DNA from: Coriobacteriia bacterium
Lineage (GTDB): Bacteria > Actinomycetota > Coriobacteriia > Anaerosomatales > PHET01
Length of the DNA stretch: 64,000 bases
Direction: 5' to 3'
NCBI GenBank assembly: GCA_034370385.1
Contig: JAXMKZ010000051.1
Span: 1-64,000, forward strand
Shown: positions 8,617-17,633 of the stretch, one piece after another
Numbering within the stretch: the stretch's first letter is position 1
How the letters are laid out: each line of letters begins with the position of its first letter
The notes under the pieces: model-generated
Seen by the model: the letters and a program-made list of their open reading frames with translations, nothing else
Told to the model about the DNA's origin: nothing
The model's database searches: none
Made by a program: the position numbers and the translations under genes

Positions 8617-9896
8617 TGAGAAGGCTATCAATCCTCATCGCGAGCGCTGCCTTCGTGGCAATCGTGCTTCCGGCCACCGCGATGGCGAACTTCGCCATCC
8701 ACGGCAACTACGCCACTGACACCGACGCATGCGCCGGCTGTCACCGTGCACACACGTCGTACAGCTCGGTCACGTGGACCGATAATCTGGGCAACGACCA
8801 GAGTGCACTGCTCATCGGCGGCACCACCGAAGTGTGGGAGTTCTGCTACGTCTGCCACGGCGCTGACGCTCCGGGTGCAGATACCAACGTAGAGGACGGC
8901 GTCTACGAGGGCACGCTGTACGGCGAGCCCGGTGGCGACCTCAACGGTGGCGGCTTCGGTCGCCCCGGCTTTGAAGACGGCACGTGGTCTTCGACCCACA
9001 TGTCCGCTGGTTCGTGGGGCGCCTTCGGCGGCGGCATCACGGGCATGGACGTGGACTCGTACGACCTAGGCACCGGCCCCGAGGTCCAGATGGGATGCGG
9101 CGCCTGCCACGATCCTCACGGCAGCGCGAACTATCGCATCCTGAAGGGCTCGCTCGCAGTCGGCGACTACTCGGTCAACGTGGGTGGTTACGGCCCCGGC
9201 GGTACGCCTCTTGATCCCGACCCGAACGGCTTCGTCTCGTCCGTCGAGACCGGCTTCCCTGAGGGCGGATTCAGGCTCAGCACCGAGTACCCGAACTATC
9301 AGCCGAACTACACCACGGCCAAGTACGCCAAGGGCTACGATCAGCCGGACATGGACGCTGGCAACGGCGCCCTCGGCATCAACGAGAGCAAGGGCATGAG
9401 CGGTTGGTGCTCCGGATGTCATACGCAGTACAGCGCGTACGACAACGCAGATCCGAACACCCCGAGCCGTGGAGCCACGGTCGCCGCGTCCTTCTCGACG
9501 ACCTATGCGGCAGGCGAGTGGGTCGGCGGTACGCCTTCGAACCTGATGGTGCGCCACCGTCACCCGATGAACGTCGAGCTCGACAACTACCAGGGCCCCG
9601 ACCGCGACATGCTGTTGGGTGCGATCCCGAGTCTCGAGCCGACGCTTCCCCTCGCTCACGATTTCGATGAGCGTGGAGCGGCCCAGGCCCCGGAGGCCTC
9701 GGACTGGATCGAGTGCTTGACGTGCCACCGTGCCCACGGCACGAAGGCGACCATGACCGGGTTCGCGTCTGAGGCCGGCATGAATTCCGTCGTTGACGAG
9801 ACCGGATTCCCGACGAACCCGTACGTGGGTAACGAGGCTTCCGCGCTGCTCCGCGTCAACAACCGCGGCGTGTGCCAGGGCTGCCACAGCAAGTAG
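8616..9896 (+). CDS. Exported hexaheme c-type cytochrome of the formate dehydrogenase operon
   Basis: 426 residues from ATG 8616, which overlaps the fdhB stop (ATGA-type coupling). An in-frame GTG three bases earlier is less likely. The signal peptide is MRRLSILIASAAFVAIVLP...AMA. Six CxxCH motifs are CAGCH, CYVCH, CGACH, CSGCH, CLTCH and CQGCH, several in the form CHxxH (CHRAH, CHDPHG), as in doubled-CxxCH domain proteins. It probably takes electrons from FdhB on the outer face of the membrane. It replaces the usual cytochrome b subunit, which suggests wiring into a periplasmic or cell-wall cytochrome network (inference). Last gene before the terminator at 9932. Confidence 0.92.
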   Translation: MRRLSILIASAAFVAIVLPATAMANFAIHGNYATDTDACAGCHRAHTSYSSVTWTDNLGNDQSALLIGGTTEVWEFCYVCHGADAPGADTNVEDGVYEGTLYGEPGGDLNGGGFGRPGFEDGTWSSTHMSAGSWGAFGGGITGMDVDSYDLGTGPEVQMGCGACHDPHGSANYRILKGSLAVGDYSVNVGGYGPGGTPLDPDPNGFVSSVETGFPEGGFRLSTEYPNYQPNYTTAKYAKGYDQPDMDAGNGALGINESKGMSGWCSGCHTQYSAYDNADPNTPSRGATVAASFSTTYAAGEWVGGTPSNLMVRHRHPMNVELDNYQGPDRDMLLGAIPSLEPTLPLAHDFDERGAAQAPEASDWIECLTCHRAHGTKATMTGFASEAGMNSVVDETGFPTNPYVGNEASALLRVNNRGVCQGCHSK

Positions 9897-9931
9897 CAGT
9901 CTCGCTCGTTGCAGGTGTTTCAGGTACTGTC

Positions 9932-9967
9932 GGAAGGGCCGGGGAGCAAGAACCCCGGCCCTTCCTT
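9932..9967 (+). terminator. Rho-independent terminator of the formate dehydrogenase operon
   Basis: GGAAGGGCCGGGG (9932-9944) pairs perfectly with CCCCGGCCCTTCC (9953-9965) across an 8-nt loop, followed by TTAT. A 13-bp GC-rich stem right after the cytochrome stop marks the end of the transcript. Confidence 0.85.
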
Positions 9968-9992
9968 ATCGGGTGGACGCGAAGGGAGCGGT

Positions 9993-11435
9993 GTGATCCA
10001 AAGCAGGCTCCGGGACATCGGCCTCCTTCTGGTCGCGCTTGTCGGCGCTTCTGGCTGGTTCGTGTCCTCAACGGTGCTGATGGAAGAGCTGCCGGACGCG
10101 TTTCTCGTGCTGGCTGCATGCGTAGGGGCGCTCGCGTTCGCGCTGGCGCTAGCGGGGGTGCGGCGCACATTCGCGCTCTTGCGCCGAGGTGGCGCTGACG
10201 TGTACGCCGCGCTCGCAGGCGGAGCCGCCGCCTTCGCCGTTGCTCCACTGCTGGTGCTGTCACAGCGCGCGAGCGACGCCCCCCCCGGTACCGAGGTTCT
10301 GCTTTTCACGACATCAGCTTGGGCGCTCATCGCATGCGTGGCGGTCTACGCCGTCCGGCCGCGGCCGCGCAGCTCTATCGGCTTCTCGGCCTCGCTTCTC
10401 GGTCTGTTTGGCGGCCTCGTGATACTGGCCAACTGGGAGCGGCCAAGCTCGCTCTCTCCCTTCGTACGCTTCCCTGAGCAGCATCTGATCATGCTCGTGG
10501 CGGGCGTTATCTTCGCTGCCGGCGCTTACGCGCTCTGGGGCGCATCGCGGCGGCTCACGGCCACCCAGACCGCGGCGCTCGCGACGGTCGCGGCGGCGTT
10601 CGTGGCGCTGATCGCCGCCATTCCTGCAGCTCCGAGTGCTATGGGTGCGCTCCCCAGAACGTGGAGCGCCCTTCTGGTATTGGGCGTGTTCGGAGCGCTG
10701 CTCGCGATCGGCTGGATCCATCTCGCTGCGTCGACGGGACTCGTCGGGGCATCCGGTTCGCTCCTGCTGGTGCCTGCAACACTCACGGGACTCTCGATTC
10801 TCGAGCGTTCGCTCAGTGTGTACGGTCCGGACCCGATCCAATGGGAGCCGGTGCTTGCGGGGATCGCGCTGAGTGTCGGGGCGGTGTCCGCGCAGTGGCT
10901 CACTCTGGAATCACCTGCGACGGTGACCCCCGTGCGAGCTCTTGCTCGCAGTTGGCCCGTCCGAGTAGCTGCAGTCGCCACGCTGGGCCTGGCGGCTGCA
11001 TCCGCCGTCACGCCGGGCATCACGGTCGTGGTCGCCGGAGCGTTCGGCGAGGAGTACCGGGCGGCATGGGTCATGCCTGGCATCGAGGTCGCAGTGGGTT
11101 GGCTTGCGATCGGTGTGGCTGCTCTGGCAACGACCGCACTGCTGGACGCGGCTGCAGGCCGGCGACGCAGCGCTATCGTCGCCGGAGCGCTTGCTGTCTG
11201 CGCGCCCCTGGTGTATCCGATGATCGCGAACACGCCGCTGCGCACCGCCACTAAGTGGATTCCGGCCGACGTGTCGCAGACGCTCGGCACGGAGTATGCT
11301 CGAATCACCTTCGCCGCCGTTCTCGACCCGGTGAGAGTGGCATCAATCGTCGTGTCGGTTGCGGTGGCCATCGTGGCGATCACCCTAGCCGCGCGCAGCA
11401 GACCCGATGCGGTCATGTCGGAAGGAACACCATGA
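9993..11435 (+). CDS. Polytopic membrane protein of unknown function
   Basis: 480 residues from GTG 9993, with AAGGGAG ending 4 nt upstream; the frame upstream runs through the terminator hairpin and is not used. Roughly a dozen hydrophobic helices span the sequence (for example GLLLVALVGASGWFV, LLVLGVFGALLAIGWIHLAA, ASIVVSVAVAIVAITLAA). Loops are short and without recognisable motifs. No family could be named. It is translationally coupled (ATGA overlap) to the lipoprotein that follows, so the two probably act together at the membrane. Confidence 0.75.
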   Translation: MIQSRLRDIGLLLVALVGASGWFVSSTVLMEELPDAFLVLAACVGALAFALALAGVRRTFALLRRGGADVYAALAGGAAAFAVAPLLVLSQRASDAPPGTEVLLFTTSAWALIACVAVYAVRPRPRSSIGFSASLLGLFGGLVILANWERPSSLSPFVRFPEQHLIMLVAGVIFAAGAYALWGASRRLTATQTAALATVAAAFVALIAAIPAAPSAMGALPRTWSALLVLGVFGALLAIGWIHLAASTGLVGASGSLLLVPATLTGLSILERSLSVYGPDPIQWEPVLAGIALSVGAVSAQWLTLESPATVTPVRALARSWPVRVAAVATLGLAAASAVTPGITVVVAGAFGEEYRAAWVMPGIEVAVGWLAIGVAALATTALLDAAAGRRRSAIVAGALAVCAPLVYPMIANTPLRTATKWIPADVSQTLGTEYARITFAAVLDPVRVASIVVSVAVAIVAITLAARSRPDAVMSEGTP

Positions 11436-12280
11436 GGCGCTCTGTGTGGACCGCGGCGCTACTGGCCGCTCTCGTTCTTGCCGTGGGAGGGCTGTCGGGC
11501 TGCCAGCGCACGGTCGAAGTTCAGACGGGCGTACGAGTCGAGTGCCCGTACGGTCACGTGGACAACTCCGAGGTCACGTCCGTCGAGGTGCCGGCGAAGA
11601 CCGCTGCTGCGTACCGCGTGCGGACCGAGAAGCGCGTCTGCGACCGTCATGTGGCGTTGGAGGAGCTCTATGCCGAGGCGCAGACCGCACTGGCGGCCGG
11701 TGATGTGAAGACCGCGCAAGCCAAGCTCGAGGCCGTTTCGGCCGAGGACGCCGGGTTCAGGCAGACGGCGACGCAACTCCAGGCTATCGCCAAGGGCGAG
11801 AAGCCCAAGCCTGACACGGGCGAGGGCTCCCCGGAGCCCTCAGTGCCGGCTACGGTGACGCCTAAGCCGGGAGAGGGCGACACCTCGGGGCCTGTGGGCT
11901 CGCTCAAGAAGTACACGCCGGACGAGCTCGACGGGTTCACCGCGCGATCGCCATCGATCGATGGGTTCTCGATTGCTCGCCAGTACGCGCCGTCGGGCTC
12001 GTCGGATGCGGCGTCACTCGTGATCGTCGCCGAGCAGTTCCGAACGCCAGCGGAGGCGAAGCGGGCGCTTGACGCCCAGATGACGGGTTACTCTCAGGAC
12101 GCTGCGACCCAGAAGCTCAACGGCCATGATGTCGTGTCGGGGAATGACGGCAGGACGTTTCTCTCTGCCGGCTTCACCGAGGGTTCCGTATTCGTCGTAC
12201 TGGAGATGGCCGCTAAGGCGGGCACGGATCCCCAGGACCTGAAGTCGTCGATTCTCGACGCTATCAAGCAGCTTCCCTAG
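11432..12280 (+). CDS. Lipoprotein of unknown function
   Basis: 282 residues. ATG 11432 overlaps the previous stop, with GAAGGAA 5-10 nt upstream. Signal peptide with lipobox LSGC (Cys24). A Cys/His pair CPYGH soon after the lipobox and a second VCDRH could bind metal. A TPR-like helical hairpin follows (ALEELYAEAQTALAAGDVKTAQAKLEAV). Then comes a Pro/Gly/Glu/Thr linker and a C-terminal domain with FTARSPSIDGFSI...ILDAIKQL. No family recognised. It sits tail-to-tail with the L,D-transpeptidase, only 18 bp apart. Confidence 0.8.
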   Translation: MRRSVWTAALLAALVLAVGGLSGCQRTVEVQTGVRVECPYGHVDNSEVTSVEVPAKTAAAYRVRTEKRVCDRHVALEELYAEAQTALAAGDVKTAQAKLEAVSAEDAGFRQTATQLQAIAKGEKPKPDTGEGSPEPSVPATVTPKPGEGDTSGPVGSLKKYTPDELDGFTARSPSIDGFSIARQYAPSGSSDAASLVIVAEQFRTPAEAKRALDAQMTGYSQDAATQKLNGHDVVSGNDGRTFLSAGFTEGSVFVVLEMAAKAGTDPQDLKSSILDAIKQLP

Positions 12281-12298
12281 GAGCGTTTGACCGCCGCG

Positions 12299-13357
12299 CT
12301 ACGGGACGATGTGGACCGGGGTCCCGACCTCGACGCGCTCGTAGAAGTCCTCGATGTCTTCACGAAGCATCCGCATGCAGCCGTGGCTTGCAGCCGAGCC
12401 GATCGAGTAGCGCTTGGTCGTTCCATGGAAGCGGATTCCCGCGGCGTTGATGTTGAGCGCGCGCGTTCCGAGCGGGTTGCTCGGGCCTGGCCCGATGTAG
12501 GCCGGCATGTCCTTGCCCCAGCCGTTGGGTGCCGGGTTCGACCACGTCGGCATGAATCGCTTGAGGACGATCTCGAACTGCCCCTGCGGGGTGGGGTAGC
12601 CGGGCGTGCCGATTGCGCACGAGTACTTCTTCTCGATCTTGACCCCGTTGTACAGGCGAATGCTCCTCTCCGAGAGGTCCACCACGATCGTCTTGCCCAT
12701 GGACTTCTCAGTCACCTTGGGCTTGAGCGTCTTCACGGGAAGTTCGACGGCACGCGCTCCGTCCGCGAGCGCCTTGTCGGTTGCGAACGCCGCCGAAAGC
12801 GCATCGACGGCCGCGGTCCCGTCCACTGACCGGCCGGTTCGGGACTTGGTGATCTTGACCGTGCTACCGACAACGGTGAGAGAAGCGTCGATGGAAGGCC
12901 GATCTACGCTGTCGGCCACACCTGCGAGCCACGTTGAGATCGCCGCTTCGTCGACGGTGTAGGTCGGCTCGACGTCCTTCGTGAACGGCGTACCGATCAC
13001 GTCGTGTCCGAGTCGCGCCAGGTAGGAAGCCGTGCGCCGGGGCGCGTAAGCCTCGGCGATCATCGCGTCCACATCGACGCTCACCGTACCGCGCGGGTCG
13101 AAGTAGAAGGTGCGGCCATCGCCCTCGACGGCTACCGGCCGCAGCAAAGGCGCGACGACGGCCTTCTCGATGGCGTCGCGGGCCTGCGCCTCGGACAGCC
13201 CGGACAGATCGGTGCCGGCCACACTCACGCCGCTTGGCACGTAGCCGCGGGAGCTGTAGTCGTTGACGGTGGCCCAGGCCATCGTCGCCGAGAGCGCGAG
13301 CAGACTCGCCGCAAGCAACACTATGAGAACGCGTTGTGACGTGCTGGGGGCTTTCAT
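12299..13357 (-). CDS. L,D-transpeptidase (YkuD) with PG_binding_4 domain
   Basis: 352 residues on the minus strand. An N-terminal signal anchor (VLIVLLAASLLALSATMAWA) is followed by a PG_binding_4-type domain (YVPSGVSVAGTDLSGLSEAQARDAI). The C-terminal YkuD catalytic domain begins at KTIVVDLSERSIRLY. The catalytic motif is complete: FHGT (His311) and SIGSAASHGCMRM (His325, Cys327). Such enzymes make 3-3 peptide cross-links in peptidoglycan or attach proteins to it, acting outside the membrane. It is transcribed alone from the promoter at 13407-13435. Confidence 0.93.
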   Translation of the reverse strand: MKAPSTSQRVLIVLLAASLLALSATMAWATVNDYSSRGYVPSGVSVAGTDLSGLSEAQARDAIEKAVVAPLLRPVAVEGDGRTFYFDPRGTVSVDVDAMIAEAYAPRRTASYLARLGHDVIGTPFTKDVEPTYTVDEAAISTWLAGVADSVDRPSIDASLTVVGSTVKITKSRTGRSVDGTAAVDALSAAFATDKALADGARAVELPVKTLKPKVTEKSMGKTIVVDLSERSIRLYNGVKIEKKYSCAIGTPGYPTPQGQFEIVLKRFMPTWSNPAPNGWGKDMPAYIGPGPSNPLGTRALNINAAGIRFHGTTKRYSIGSAASHGCMRMLREDIEDFYERVEVGTPVHIVP

Positions 13358-13406
13358 GGCGTGAGGATTCTTTCTCGAAAGGCGCTAGTGGGACCTAACG
13401 GCTACT

Positions 13407-13435
13407 ATTATAGACGCATCGGGAAGCAAGTCATC
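13407..13435 (-). promoter_or_regulatory. Promoter of the L,D-transpeptidase gene
   Basis: On the minus strand a perfect TATAAT (+ coordinates 13407-13412) lies 17 bp from GATGAC (13430-13435), a weak -35. It points toward the start at 13357 and lies between this gene and divergent cheR. Confidence 0.55.
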
Positions 13436-13460
13436 TGCCGACTGCCATTTTGTGCGATTC

Positions 13461-14318
13461 ATGGGGGTACACCGCTTGGCAGAACCTAGGTCCGAGCAGG
13501 CCTACCGAGGTAGCATCGACAAACTCATCGGCAAGATCGGCGCGGCGCGCGGCATCGATCTGGGCAACTATCGGCGTTCCTATCTGGAGCGCCGCGTCGC
13601 CGCTCGCCTGAGAGTGGTCGGTCTTCACTCGTACCGACAGTACGCAGACCTGCTCGATTCGAACCCGGCTGAGTACGACGAGCTCATGGGAACGATCACG
13701 ATCAACGTCACCGACTTCTTTCGGGACAAGGTCGTGTGGGACATGCTGCGCCCCGTGCTCAAGCAGCTGATCGAGCAGAAGCGTCACGGCAGGAGCCGGA
13801 CGCTGCGCGTATGGTCGGCGGGGTGCTCGACCGGGGAGGAGCCGTACTCCATCGCCATGCTCCTTCTCGACCTGCTTGGTGAGCATGCATCCGACTTCAT
13901 CGTGTCGGTGACCGCGACCGACCTCGACCCAGACGTCTTGGCGGTCGCAGAGCGCGGCATCTACGATAATGAAAGACTCCGTCACATTCCGCCCGCCTAT
14001 CAGGTACGATTCATGCGTAAGCTGGACGCGAAGCGGTTTGAAATCGCACCGGAGGTCAAGCGCCTCGTCAGGTTTCGGGAACAGAGCCTCTTCGAGCCGG
14101 CTCCCTTTCGCGTCATTGATCTGGTGATGTGCAGGAACGTGTTCATCTACTTTGACCGGGAGCAGCAAGAGCGGGTGCTTGAGAACTTCTGGTGCTCGTT
14201 GACGCGCGGTGGATACTTGGTCTTGGGTAGGAGCGAGAAGTTGGCCCCGGCGGCGGCGGCGCGATTCGAGGCTGTTGTCGGGCGCGAACGGATCTATCGC
14301 AGGCCTACTCGGGCGTGA
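13461..14318 (+). CDS. cheR: Chemotaxis protein methyltransferase CheR
   Basis: About 285 residues. The start is uncertain: ATG 13461 is used, while TTG 13476 preceded by GGGGG and GTG 13452 are alternatives. The N-terminal CheR helical domain ([18 protein letters not shown]) is followed by the SAM-binding domain with [17 protein letters not shown], then [18 protein letters not shown] and [10 protein letters not shown], all standard CheR motifs. The enzyme methylates receptor glutamates using SAM. It is the first gene of the chemosensory operon and lies 40 bp before the receptor. Confidence 0.93.
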   Translation: MGVHRLAEPRSEQAYRGSIDKLIGKIGAARGIDLGNYRRSYLERRVAARLRVVGLHSYRQYADLLDSNPAEYDELMGTITINVTDFFRDKVVWDMLRPVLKQLIEQKRHGRSRTLRVWSAGCSTGEEPYSIAMLLLDLLGEHASDFIVSVTATDLDPDVLAVAERGIYDNERLRHIPPAYQVRFMRKLDAKRFEIAPEVKRLVRFREQSLFEPAPFRVIDLVMCRNVFIYFDREQQERVLENFWCSLTRGGYLVLGRSEKLAPAAAARFEAVVGRERIYRRPTRA

Positions 14319-14358
14319 AGGCGGCGTCGTTGCCGTCTTCGGAAGGGGAGTGAGGGGA

Positions 14359-15672
14359 TTGACCGAGCACAGGCGCAGTGAGGTGCGGCGAGGGTTGTCG
14401 TTCTGGTTCACCGTGCTGACATGGCTGACTATCGGCCCCGCGGTCGCAGTCGGCCTGCTTGTCACGGCGGTTTTCGCGTGGTGGTACCTCGAGTTGACAC
14501 CGAGCGACATGCTGCCGGTGATGGCGCTCGGTGCCTTCGCCATGCTCATCGCGGGAATCCCGGGAACGCTCCTGTGGCGTTGGCAGTTCAAGGACAGGGT
14601 ACTGCGACCCTTGCGCGACGTCGGCGGAGTGATGGAGGCGGCCGGCAATGGGGACATGACGGTCCGGGCCGAGGTCATGCGCGACGACGAGATCGGAGTC
14701 TTGGCCACGGAGTGCAACGGCTTGATCGCCTCACTCGGGGATATCGCCGCGCAGGTGCGGCGTTCTGCGGAGTCCGTCTCCGCAGCAGCCTCTCAGCTAT
14801 CGGCCTCGTCACAGGAGATCAACTCCTCAACCATCGAGATCTCGTCGTCGGTCCAGCAGATTGCGCACGGTGCCGAACTGCAGTCTCGCAAGGTCGATGA
14901 GACCTCGCGCTCCATGGAGATCATCTCGAGCACCACCGAGCGCGTAGCCACGCAGGCCGTCGATGCGGCGCGGACCTCGGACGAGGCTGCGAGCATCGCG
15001 CGTCGGGGCGAGGAGGCGGCCAGCGAGGCGATTCTCAAGATCAATGAGGTCCAGCAGGCCATCGAGACGCTCGCGGAGTCCATCGACGTGCTCGGCAAGC
15101 GGAGCGACAAGATCGGCGGCATCGTCGACGTGATCACGAGCATCGCCGACCAGACCAACCTGCTCTCGCTCAACGCAGCGATCGAAGCGGCGCGCGCCGG
15201 TGAGTCGGGGCGCGGGTTCTCAGTGGTCGCCGAGGAGGTCCGCAAGCTGGCTGAGGGCTCCGGGCGGGCGGCGGAACAGATCGGCGAGCTCATCAAGGAA
15301 GTCCAGGCTGAGACCGCCAAGGCCGTTCGCTATATGGAGATCGGATCACGAGAAGTCGAGATGGGCAGCGACGTCGTCAGCAAGTCGAGCAGTGCGCTGC
15401 GCCTCATCACCGAGGCCGTGGAGCGCACCAATAGCATCTCAGAGCAGATCGCCCAGCAGATGTCCGAGCAGTCGAAGCGCACCAGCGAGGTCGATCGCGC
15501 GATGCACGAGATAGCTGCGGTCGTCGAACAGAATGCGGCGTCTGCGGAAGAGACAGCAGCGGCCGCCGAAGAACAGACCGCGTGTATGGAGGAGGTCACA
15601 GCGTCGGCGCAGGACCTCTCCGACATGGCGCACAGGCTCGACGAGACGGTTCGTCGCTTCCGAGTGGAATAG
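14359..15672 (+). CDS. Methyl-accepting chemotaxis protein without a ligand-binding domain
   Basis: 437 residues from TTG 14359, with GGAAGGGG (14341-14348) about 10 nt upstream; GTG 14350 is an alternative. Two TM helices ([21 protein letters not shown] and [19 protein letters not shown]) are joined by only about ten residues, so no extracellular sensor domain exists. A HAMP-like segment ([17 protein letters not shown]) leads to a signalling coiled coil with the hairpin tip [21 protein letters not shown] and [13 protein letters not shown]. It must sense through the membrane, HAMP region or a partner. Encoded between cheR and cheW, it is the operon's own receptor. Confidence 0.9.
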   Translation: MTEHRRSEVRRGLSFWFTVLTWLTIGPAVAVGLLVTAVFAWWYLELTPSDMLPVMALGAFAMLIAGIPGTLLWRWQFKDRVLRPLRDVGGVMEAAGNGDMTVRAEVMRDDEIGVLATECNGLIASLGDIAAQVRRSAESVSAAASQLSASSQEINSSTIEISSSVQQIAHGAELQSRKVDETSRSMEIISSTTERVATQAVDAARTSDEAASIARRGEEAASEAILKINEVQQAIETLAESIDVLGKRSDKIGGIVDVITSIADQTNLLSLNAAIEAARAGESGRGFSVVAEEVRKLAEGSGRAAEQIGELIKEVQAETAKAVRYMEIGSREVEMGSDVVSKSSSALRLITEAVERTNSISEQIAQQMSEQSKRTSEVDRAMHEIAAVVEQNAASAEETAAAAEEQTACMEEVTASAQDLSDMAHRLDETVRRFRVE

Positions 15673-15681
15673 GGAGGTCGC

Positions 15682-16173
15682 GTGTCCGAAGTGAGTGGGG
15701 CCGGCTACGTCATCTTCCGGCTGGGTGAAGAGGAGTACGGGCTGCCGGTGACCTCGGTCAGCGGCATCATCCGCTATGAGGAAGCCACGCCGGTCCCCCG
15801 GTCCCCTGTGGCGGTTCTCGGTGTGGTCAATCTGCGCGGCCGGGTGATTCCCGTGGTGGATCTTCGCATGCGCTTTCGCGGGGTCGCTTTCGAGCCAGGC
15901 CCGACGTCACGTATCGTCGTCACGGAGGGGGCCGCCGGACCCGTAGGCATTGCGGTTGATGCGGCAAGCGAGGTGGCGAGTATCGACGGGAGTCTGGTGC
16001 GACCGGTGCCTGAGGGAGTCTTGGCTCCTGAGACGGCCCGCGCCTTCTCAGGCGTCGTCGAGCGCGGCGGCGCGCTCACCATACTGCTTGATCTGGATCA
16101 TGCCGTACCGCGATCTGAGTATGCGGGCGCGGTCGCACTCGAGGACGAGAAGATCGGAGAGGCCGATGCCTAA
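15682..16173 (+). CDS. cheW: Chemotaxis adaptor CheW
   Basis: 163 residues from GTG 15682, preceded by AGGGAGG. Single CheW domain (YVIFRLGEEEYGLPVTSVSGI, VVNLRGRVIPVVDLRMRF). It couples the receptor to CheA. Its 3' end overlaps cheY by 8 nt. Confidence 0.93.
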   Translation: MSEVSGAGYVIFRLGEEEYGLPVTSVSGIIRYEEATPVPRSPVAVLGVVNLRGRVIPVVDLRMRFRGVAFEPGPTSRIVVTEGAAGPVGIAVDAASEVASIDGSLVRPVPEGVLAPETARAFSGVVERGGALTILLDLDHAVPRSEYAGAVALEDEKIGEADA

Positions 16174-16537
16174 GTCGATTCTCGTTGTCGATGATGCGGC
16201 GTTCATGCGCATGATGATCCGCGACATCCTGATCAAGGAAGGGTATGAGATCCATGAGGCCGTGAACGGACGTGACGCCATTGAGAAGTACCGCGAGGTC
16301 CAACCCGACCTCGTCACGATGGACATCACCATGCCCGAAGTTGACGGCATCACGGCACTTCGTGAGATCCGTGGATCCGATCCGAGCGCCCGCGTGCTGA
16401 TGGTGAGCGCCATGGGCCAGCAGAAGATGATCGTCGAGGCCCTTGAGGCCGGTGCGATCGACTTCCTCGTCAAGCCGTTCCAACCGACAAAGGTGCTTGA
16501 GACCGTCAAGAAGTGCCTCGACAGCGCCCCTTCCTGA
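16166..16537 (+). CDS. cheY: Response regulator CheY
   Basis: 123 residues from ATG 16166, overlapping the end of cheW; the frame is open further upstream but that part is inside cheW. Single receiver domain: acidic pair in LVVDDAAFMR, phospho-acceptor Asp in LVTMDITMPEVDG, switch residue in VLMVSAMGQQ, and Lys in LVKPFQ. There is no output domain, so it acts by binding a target. No flagellar motor genes are seen here, so the target may be a pilus system. Confidence 0.93.
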   Translation: MPKSILVVDDAAFMRMMIRDILIKEGYEIHEAVNGRDAIEKYREVQPDLVTMDITMPEVDGITALREIRGSDPSARVLMVSAMGQQKMIVEALEAGAIDFLVKPFQPTKVLETVKKCLDSAPS

Positions 16538-16550
16538 GGCGGCGGGGACG

Positions 16551-17633
16551 TTGTCCAGAATCATCCGGGTGCTCGTGGTCGACGACTCGGCGTTGATTCG
16601 TCAGATGCTGACCCGTGCGCTGGCTATGGATCCACGCGTCGAGATCGTCGGCACCGCGAAGACCGGCGTTGAGGCCATCGAGCGCGCACGCGAGCTGAGG
16701 CCGGACGTGGTCACCCTGGACATCGAGATGCCTGAGCTCAGCGGGCTCGAAGCGCTGCCGCACATTCGGAAGCACACCGATGCACGCGTCGTGGTGCTGT
16801 CATCGCTCGACGATCCGGACACTACGTATCGCGCTCTGGCCAAGGGCGCGATCGACTTCATCGCGAAACCCTCGACCGGTGTCGCGAGTTCTATCACCGA
16901 GCTGTCAGAGCGCTTGCTCAAAGTCATAAAGACGGCTCACCGGGTACTCCCGGAGCGAATAGCCGCCTCACTGCATGACGCCGCCGAACCGGCGGGAAGG
17001 CCCGGCGCTGACTACTCGAACGCGCCCCAGTCGCGGATAGCGGCGTGTGTCGCCATCGCTGCCTCGACTGGCGGCCCTCCCGCCCTTGAGCGCGTGTTCG
17101 CGGGCCTGGCGGCGTCGCTTCCCGCGAGCTACCTCGTAGTCCAGCATCTGCCGGCCGGATTCGCGACCTCGCTCGCGCGCCGACTGTCGCAGGCAGGGGA
17201 GATCGAAGTCGTCGAGGCGGCCGATGGTGACTCCCTTGAGCCGGCCAGAGCGCTCCTTGCCCCGTACGGTAGCCACATGGTGATCGAGCAGAACGGAACG
17301 AATCGTTGTGTCCGGCTCATCGACGACGAACCGATCCACGGGGTGCGCCCCGCCGGTGACGTCACACTCAAGAGCGTCGCGCGCACGTTCGGTAACCGCT
17401 CCGTCGGAGTCGTGCTCACCGGGATGGGAGCGGACGGCGCCGAAGGTGCCAAGGCCATCAAGCTCGCCGGGGGCGACATCGTGGTCCAGGACGAACAGAC
17501 CAGTGTGGTCTGGGGTATGCCAAGAGCCGCCATCAATGCCGGTGCGGCTACGCGGGTGGTTCCGGTGGGGCTCATCGCCGCGGAGATTCGGCGGGCGATC
17601 AGGTCCAGAGCCGATCGGAGGGCTGCCGAGTGA
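16551..17633 (+). CDS. cheB: Protein-glutamate methylesterase CheB
   Basis: 360 residues from TTG 16551, 14 nt after cheY; the upstream ribosome-binding site is weak (GGCGGGG). Receiver domain with VLVVDDSALIRQ and Asp in VVTLDIEMPELSG, then the CheB esterase domain with the Ser-His-Asp set in IAASTGGPPALE, VVQHLPAGF and LTGMGADGAEGA. It removes receptor methyl groups and opposes CheR. Its end overlaps cheA by 4 nt. Confidence 0.94.
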   Translation: MSRIIRVLVVDDSALIRQMLTRALAMDPRVEIVGTAKTGVEAIERARELRPDVVTLDIEMPELSGLEALPHIRKHTDARVVVLSSLDDPDTTYRALAKGAIDFIAKPSTGVASSITELSERLLKVIKTAHRVLPERIAASLHDAAEPAGRPGADYSNAPQSRIAACVAIAASTGGPPALERVFAGLAASLPASYLVVQHLPAGFATSLARRLSQAGEIEVVEAADGDSLEPARALLAPYGSHMVIEQNGTNRCVRLIDDEPIHGVRPAGDVTLKSVARTFGNRSVGVVLTGMGADGAEGAKAIKLAGGDIVVQDEQTSVVWGMPRAAINAGAATRVVPVGLIAAEIRRAIRSRADRRAAE

